Below, in pieces: positions 61,040 to 64,000 of a stretch of DNA of 64,000 nt. The notes beneath the pieces were generated by a model, which saw only the letters and a list, made by a program, of their open reading frames with translations, did no database searches and was not told where the DNA came from. The translations under genes were made by a program, and so were the position numbers. Source of the DNA: RGIG8244 sp045639325 (GTDB taxonomy: Bacteria > Verrucomicrobiota > Lentisphaeria > Victivallales > UBA1829); assembly GCA_045639325.1 (NCBI GenBank), contig JAZUCU010000037.1:1-64000 (forward strand), written 5' to 3'. Position 1 is the first letter of the stretch, and each line of letters opens with the position of its first letter.

Positions 61040-62543
61040 ATTCCGCTGCCATCAATGCCATTTTCAAGGCAGATGCGGTCGCATAACGTAATTTTCCACT
61101 GTCATCCAGCGCACCATCGATCACCGCAACAAGGGCGGGCGTCAGTTCCGGGTGTCTCCCCGCAATGGAAACAGGCGTTTTTTCAAACGCCCGGAGAGAA
61201 TCATCACCGGAAAAATCCCGTGGCGGCATTCCGGTCAACATGTAATAGAGAACCGCCGCTGCAGCCCAGACATCCACTTCCGGCCGGGCATATTTGTAAT
61301 TGATCAACTGCTGTTTGCAGATGAATCCCAATGTTCCGGAAAAGTTACCGGTACGGGTATTGCCGCTGAGCCCTGCCAGTTCAAAGGCTTTTGCCAGCCC
61401 GAAATCAGAAATTTTTGCACTTGGAATATCTTCGCTGATCGAGATAAATATGTTCCGGGGCGTAATATCCCGATGAACCAGACCGGTTACCTGATGTTCC
61501 TTATCATCCATTTCCGTAACCTGGGTGAAGCGCAGATGATGCGCATAATCCAACCCATCCAGAATCTGATACGTCAAATCTAAAGCCGTACGCATATCCA
61601 GCGTCCCGTTCTGTTTCAGCCAATTGCGCAGAGTTCCGCCGGAACAGTATTCCAACACCAGATAATAGGCTTCTTCCTGCTCATAAAAGTTTTTCCATTC
61701 GATGATGTTCGGATGATGCATCCGGCGCAGATTCTCCGTTTCACGCAGAAAATCAGTACGGCAATTTTCGTAAGATGCAATATCCGGACGCAGTACTTTG
61801 ACTGCCACCTTTTCCAACGTCTCCGTATCCTGCCCTAAATAGACATCACCCATGCCGCCTTTGCCCAGATGACGCAGAATCCGGTATCCGGGAATGGAAA
61901 AAAGATTGGACGGCAATTTATTATTTTCCGGCATCTTCTGCGTGCTGTTGGGGTCGCCCTCATTGCGCAGAGAACATTCCGGACACTTGAATTCTCCGGG
62001 CGGCGGCACGGCATCATCGGGAGAAAATACCGTTGTCAGCCCGCACACAGAACAGGTTCGCATGGGCAGGGTTTTCGATGCGGGAAGAATTGGTGACCGC
62101 AACCCGATGGAAAGACATTCCATGCAGATATGGTATCCGGTCACCGGATCGGGCGGGGTATTTTCCGGCAGGATCTTGTGGCAGACATGACACTTGCCCG
62201 GTTGGATCAGAGTGATGCGGAAGACATTGGAGCCGATACGGATGGTATCGTTATCGGACAACTCATAAAACGGCAGATCTTTTTCTTCTGCCATTTTTGC
62301 ATTGCCGATTTCGTGTTCATTCAGAAACGTTCCGTTTTTGCTGCCGAGGTCTTGAATCAATGCCCGTGGCGGCCGGATATCAAGCAGACAATGACAGCGT
62401 GACAAACCTTCTGCTGCTTCCCCCTGTAATTGAATCGTGCAGTTCGGAGCTCTGCCGATGAGACAAAGCATCCGGCTGTCGAACCGGTAACGGGTGCCGG
62501 TATATGCACCTTCGATTACATTCAGAATGATCTTACCTGCCAT
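61038..62543 (-). CDS. FHA / zinc-ribbon / Ser-Thr protein kinase
   Basis: About 501 aa from the ATG at 62543 (CCGGAG upstream). FHA domain at residues about 20-95 (CLIGRAPNCTIQLQG, GLSRCHCLLDIRPP, DLGSKNGTFLNEHEI). Two CxxC pairs follow (CHVCHK and CMEC; CSVCG and CPEC), a likely double zinc ribbon. The PknB-type kinase has HLGKGGMGDVYLG, AVKVL, VHRDITPRN (Asp359) and DFGLAKAF. No membrane helix. An FHA-binding phospho-signalling kinase, convergent with the LexA-like gene. Confidence 0.88.
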   Translation of the reverse strand: MAGKIILNVIEGAYTGTRYRFDSRMLCLIGRAPNCTIQLQGEAAEGLSRCHCLLDIRPPRALIQDLGSKNGTFLNEHEIGNAKMAEEKDLPFYELSDNDTIRIGSNVFRITLIQPGKCHVCHKILPENTPPDPVTGYHICMECLSIGLRSPILPASKTLPMRTCSVCGLTTVFSPDDAVPPPGEFKCPECSLRNEGDPNSTQKMPENNKLPSNLFSIPGYRILRHLGKGGMGDVYLGQDTETLEKVAVKVLRPDIASYENCRTDFLRETENLRRMHHPNIIEWKNFYEQEEAYYLVLEYCSGGTLRNWLKQNGTLDMRTALDLTYQILDGLDYAHHLRFTQVTEMDDKEHQVTGLVHRDITPRNIFISISEDIPSAKISDFGLAKAFELAGLSGNTRTGNFSGTLGFICKQQLINYKYARPEVDVWAAAAVLYYMLTGMPPRDFSGDDSLRAFEKTPVSIAGRHPELTPALVAVIDGALDDSGKLRYATASALKMALMAAE

Positions 62544-62933
62544 GATTTTACTCCGGAATTGAACTACATGGTAAATATACCACATAAGCCCATAATTTCA
62601 ACCGGAGGAAACAAATGTTTTCCGGGAAAAAAGGTTTTCTATGATTTTTGCGGAGGTTCTACGGTGGAATAGGACGGATACGCCGGAATAGGCAAACGAA
62701 GAAACAGGGTAAACGGCAGTTTCTTTTTTGCAAGATAACTCTGCTTTGCAATCATACCTCTGCCTATCCGGCTTATCCTGCCTATTATCCGGCTTATATC
62801 CCGGGTAAATAATAAAATCCACCTTTTTTTGAGAACTTTTGAAGCGACCTTTCTGAAAAATTACTTGACAATATATTTCTTATATGATATATTACACCAT
62901 AAACTTTATCTTTCAAGAAACGGAGACAGAAAT
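62544..62933. other. Divergent intergenic region with repeats
   Basis: 390 bp between the kinase (-) and SDR (+) genes. TGCCTAT...TCCGGCTTAT units occur twice in tandem (62761-62778, 62779-62801), and a partial inverted copy GCCGGAATAGGCA is at 62682-62694. A promoter lies at 62865-62893. Nothing else is recognised. Confidence 0.5.
62865..62893 (+). promoter_or_regulatory. Sigma-70-type promoter of the SDR gene
   Basis: Perfect TTGACA (62865-62870), 17 bases and TATATT (62888-62893), 40 bp before the ATG at 62934. Confidence 0.75.
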
Positions 62934-63704
62934 ATGGAAGCAAGTAATGTATTAGTGACCGGCGGCACCCGCGGTATCGGTGCCGGAATCGTGAAAGAAT
63001 TGGCGCAGCTGGGCCATAATGTGGGCTTCTGCGGCAGAGCAGCACAGGATGCCGCAGTGGATGCGTTTCTCGCTGACTTGCGTCGGGAGTATAACGGTAA
63101 ATTCGTTTATTTCCAGTGCGATGTCTCCGATGCCGCCGCAAGAGAAAAAATGCTTGATGAGTTTATTGCTGAATTCGGATCCCTCGATGTGTTGGTCAAT
63201 AATGCCGGTGTTGCTCCCGATGTCCGTGCCGACCTCCTTGATATGGGTGAGCAGAGTTTTGATCGCGTGCTGAATATCAACCTGAAAGGTCCTTTCTTCC
63301 TGACTCAGGCGGCGGCAAAACGCATGATTGCCAATAAGAACGGCAAATTCCAGTGCATCATCAATACCGGCAGTGTTTCTGCCGATTATGCCAGTATCAA
63401 CCGTGGCGAATACTGTCTTTCAAAAGCCGGTGTGGCGATGGCAACCAAATTGTTCGCTGTACGGTTGGCAGATGAAGGAATTTGTGTTTATGAACTGCGT
63501 CCCGGCATTATCAAGAGCGATATGACAAGTGTCGTTACTGCCAAATATGATAAATTGATTGCAGATGGTCTCACCCTTCAGAAACGCTGGGGTATGCCCG
63601 ATGATGTGGGCAGAGCTGTTTCCATGCTGGTGGCAGGAAGTCTCCGTTATTCCACCGGACAGGTCATCAATGTGGATGGCGGCCTTGTGATCGAAAGATT
63701 CTGA
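62934..63704 (+). CDS. Short-chain dehydrogenase/reductase (3-ketoacyl-ACP reductase-like)
   Basis: 256 aa. TGGTRGIGAGI (cofactor loop), NNAG, SVSAD and the catalytic YCLSK motif (Tyr-x-x-x-Lys), then RPGIIKSDM. Complete classical SDR. NAD(P)-dependent oxidoreductase. It has its own strong promoter, and the next gene starts 5 bp after its stop, so the pair is co-expressed. The substrate is probably a sugar or keto acid, by analogy with annotated neighbours of this type. Confidence 0.87.
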   Translation: MEASNVLVTGGTRGIGAGIVKELAQLGHNVGFCGRAAQDAAVDAFLADLRREYNGKFVYFQCDVSDAAAREKMLDEFIAEFGSLDVLVNNAGVAPDVRADLLDMGEQSFDRVLNINLKGPFFLTQAAAKRMIANKNGKFQCIINTGSVSADYASINRGEYCLSKAGVAMATKLFAVRLADEGICVYELRPGIIKSDMTSVVTAKYDKLIADGLTLQKRWGMPDDVGRAVSMLVAGSLRYSTGQVINVDGGLVIERF

Positions 63705-63708
63705 TACA

Positions 63709-64000
63709 ATGAAAAAGCTCAATACATTGATCATCGGCAGCGGAGCTTCCGGCCTTGCCGCCGCAGTACGCCTGGATGCACAGGGCGTGAAAAATATTGC
63801 CATTTATACCGAGGGCCTCGGCATGGGGACCTCCATCAATACCGGCAGTGATAAGCAGACTTATTACAAGTTGGGGATGTATGGCAAGGAAGGGGACAGT
63901 CCCGTATTCATGGCGCGCGACCTTTCGGCAGGCGGATCCATGCATGGCGATATTGCCTTGGTGGAAGCCGCCATGTCTCCGTTGGGATTCCATCACCTTG
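63709..64000 (+). CDS. FAD-binding oxidoreductase, cut by the window end
   Basis: The first 97 codons are visible. TLIIGSGASGLAAAVRLDAQG is the FAD-binding GxGxxG motif, followed by GLGMGTSINTGSDKQTYYKLG, as in fumarate-reductase/succinate-dehydrogenase-type flavoproteins. The ATG is 5 bp after the SDR stop. The rest of the gene lies beyond 64000. Confidence 0.75.
   Translation, partial: MKKLNTLIIGSGASGLAAAVRLDAQGVKNIAIYTEGLGMGTSINTGSDKQTYYKLGMYGKEGDSPVFMARDLSAGGSMHGDIALVEAAMSPLGFHHL

Overview
The window looks like a chromosomal piece from an anaerobic, probably gut-dwelling member of the Lentisphaerota (Victivallis-like). This is an inference from style, not a marker-gene placement. The reasons are five copies of short secreted proteins with a type IV pilin/pseudopilin N-terminus ([24 protein letters not shown]-type) and a C-terminal H-X9-DG motif, many very large signal-peptide-bearing glycosidase-like proteins, and numerous GntR/LacI-type sugar regulators. 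Housekeeping genes in the window are tmRNA, tRNA-Asn, tRNA-Arg, thrC, rsmE and a LexA-family gene.

Layout. 1-2320 is an AT-rich accessory stretch beside the 3' end of ssrA, holding a trypsin-like protease and a truncated methylguanine-methyltransferase relic. 2321-2677 is ssrA on the minus strand. 2895-8652 is a plus-strand locus (GntR regulator, pseudopilin, two secreted glycosidase-like enzymes). 16331-8886 is a minus-strand locus (pseudopilin, LamG-like protein, CBM9-like/TIM-barrel enzyme, GntR regulator, cytoplasmic GH20/GH67-like enzyme), with a divergent GntR regulator at 16519. 22617-17655 is a pseudopilin followed by two tandem paralogous secreted proteins. 25132-22852 is a two-component system divergent from a processive GT2 glycosyltransferase. 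36987-26858 is an eight-gene operon headed by a GntR regulator that also carries MBL, PHP and tyrosine-phosphatase genes. 37232-38303 holds tRNA-Asn and a DinJ/YafQ-like toxin-antitoxin pair bracketed by short tandem repeats. 38585-48010 is a LacI-controlled locus (pseudopilin, LacI, Gfo/Idh/MocA dehydrogenase, 1259-aa DUF6067-like protein, HpaI-type aldolase, sialate O-acetylesterase). 51377-48014 is a five-gene Mu-like DNA-packaging remnant. Beyond it lie a FAD oxidoreductase, a GH36 alpha-galactosidase with an MFS carrier, thrC, rsmE, tRNA-Arg, an orphan DppB-type permease, a LexA-like regulator lacking its catalytic serine, an FHA/zinc-ribbon/Ser-Thr kinase, an SDR dehydrogenase and a cut-off FAD-binding protein.

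How it works together. The repeating theme is a local sugar-sensing regulator, one dedicated pseudopilin-like protein, and exported LamG/CBM/glycosidase proteins, as if each polysaccharide locus carried its own surface-displayed pseudopilin. Uptake genes are sparse (one MFS carrier, one orphan ABC permease). The LacI locus shows a direct-repeat site (TTTGCAT-N4-TTTGCAT) three times, and the eight-gene operon has four tandem 8-bp repeats over its start site. Other candidates for novelty are two structured RNAs (58555-58681 and 60824-61039), the non-cleavable-looking LexA paralogue, and the capsid-less phage packaging cassette. All family calls rest on motif reading of translated sequence; no database search was run.
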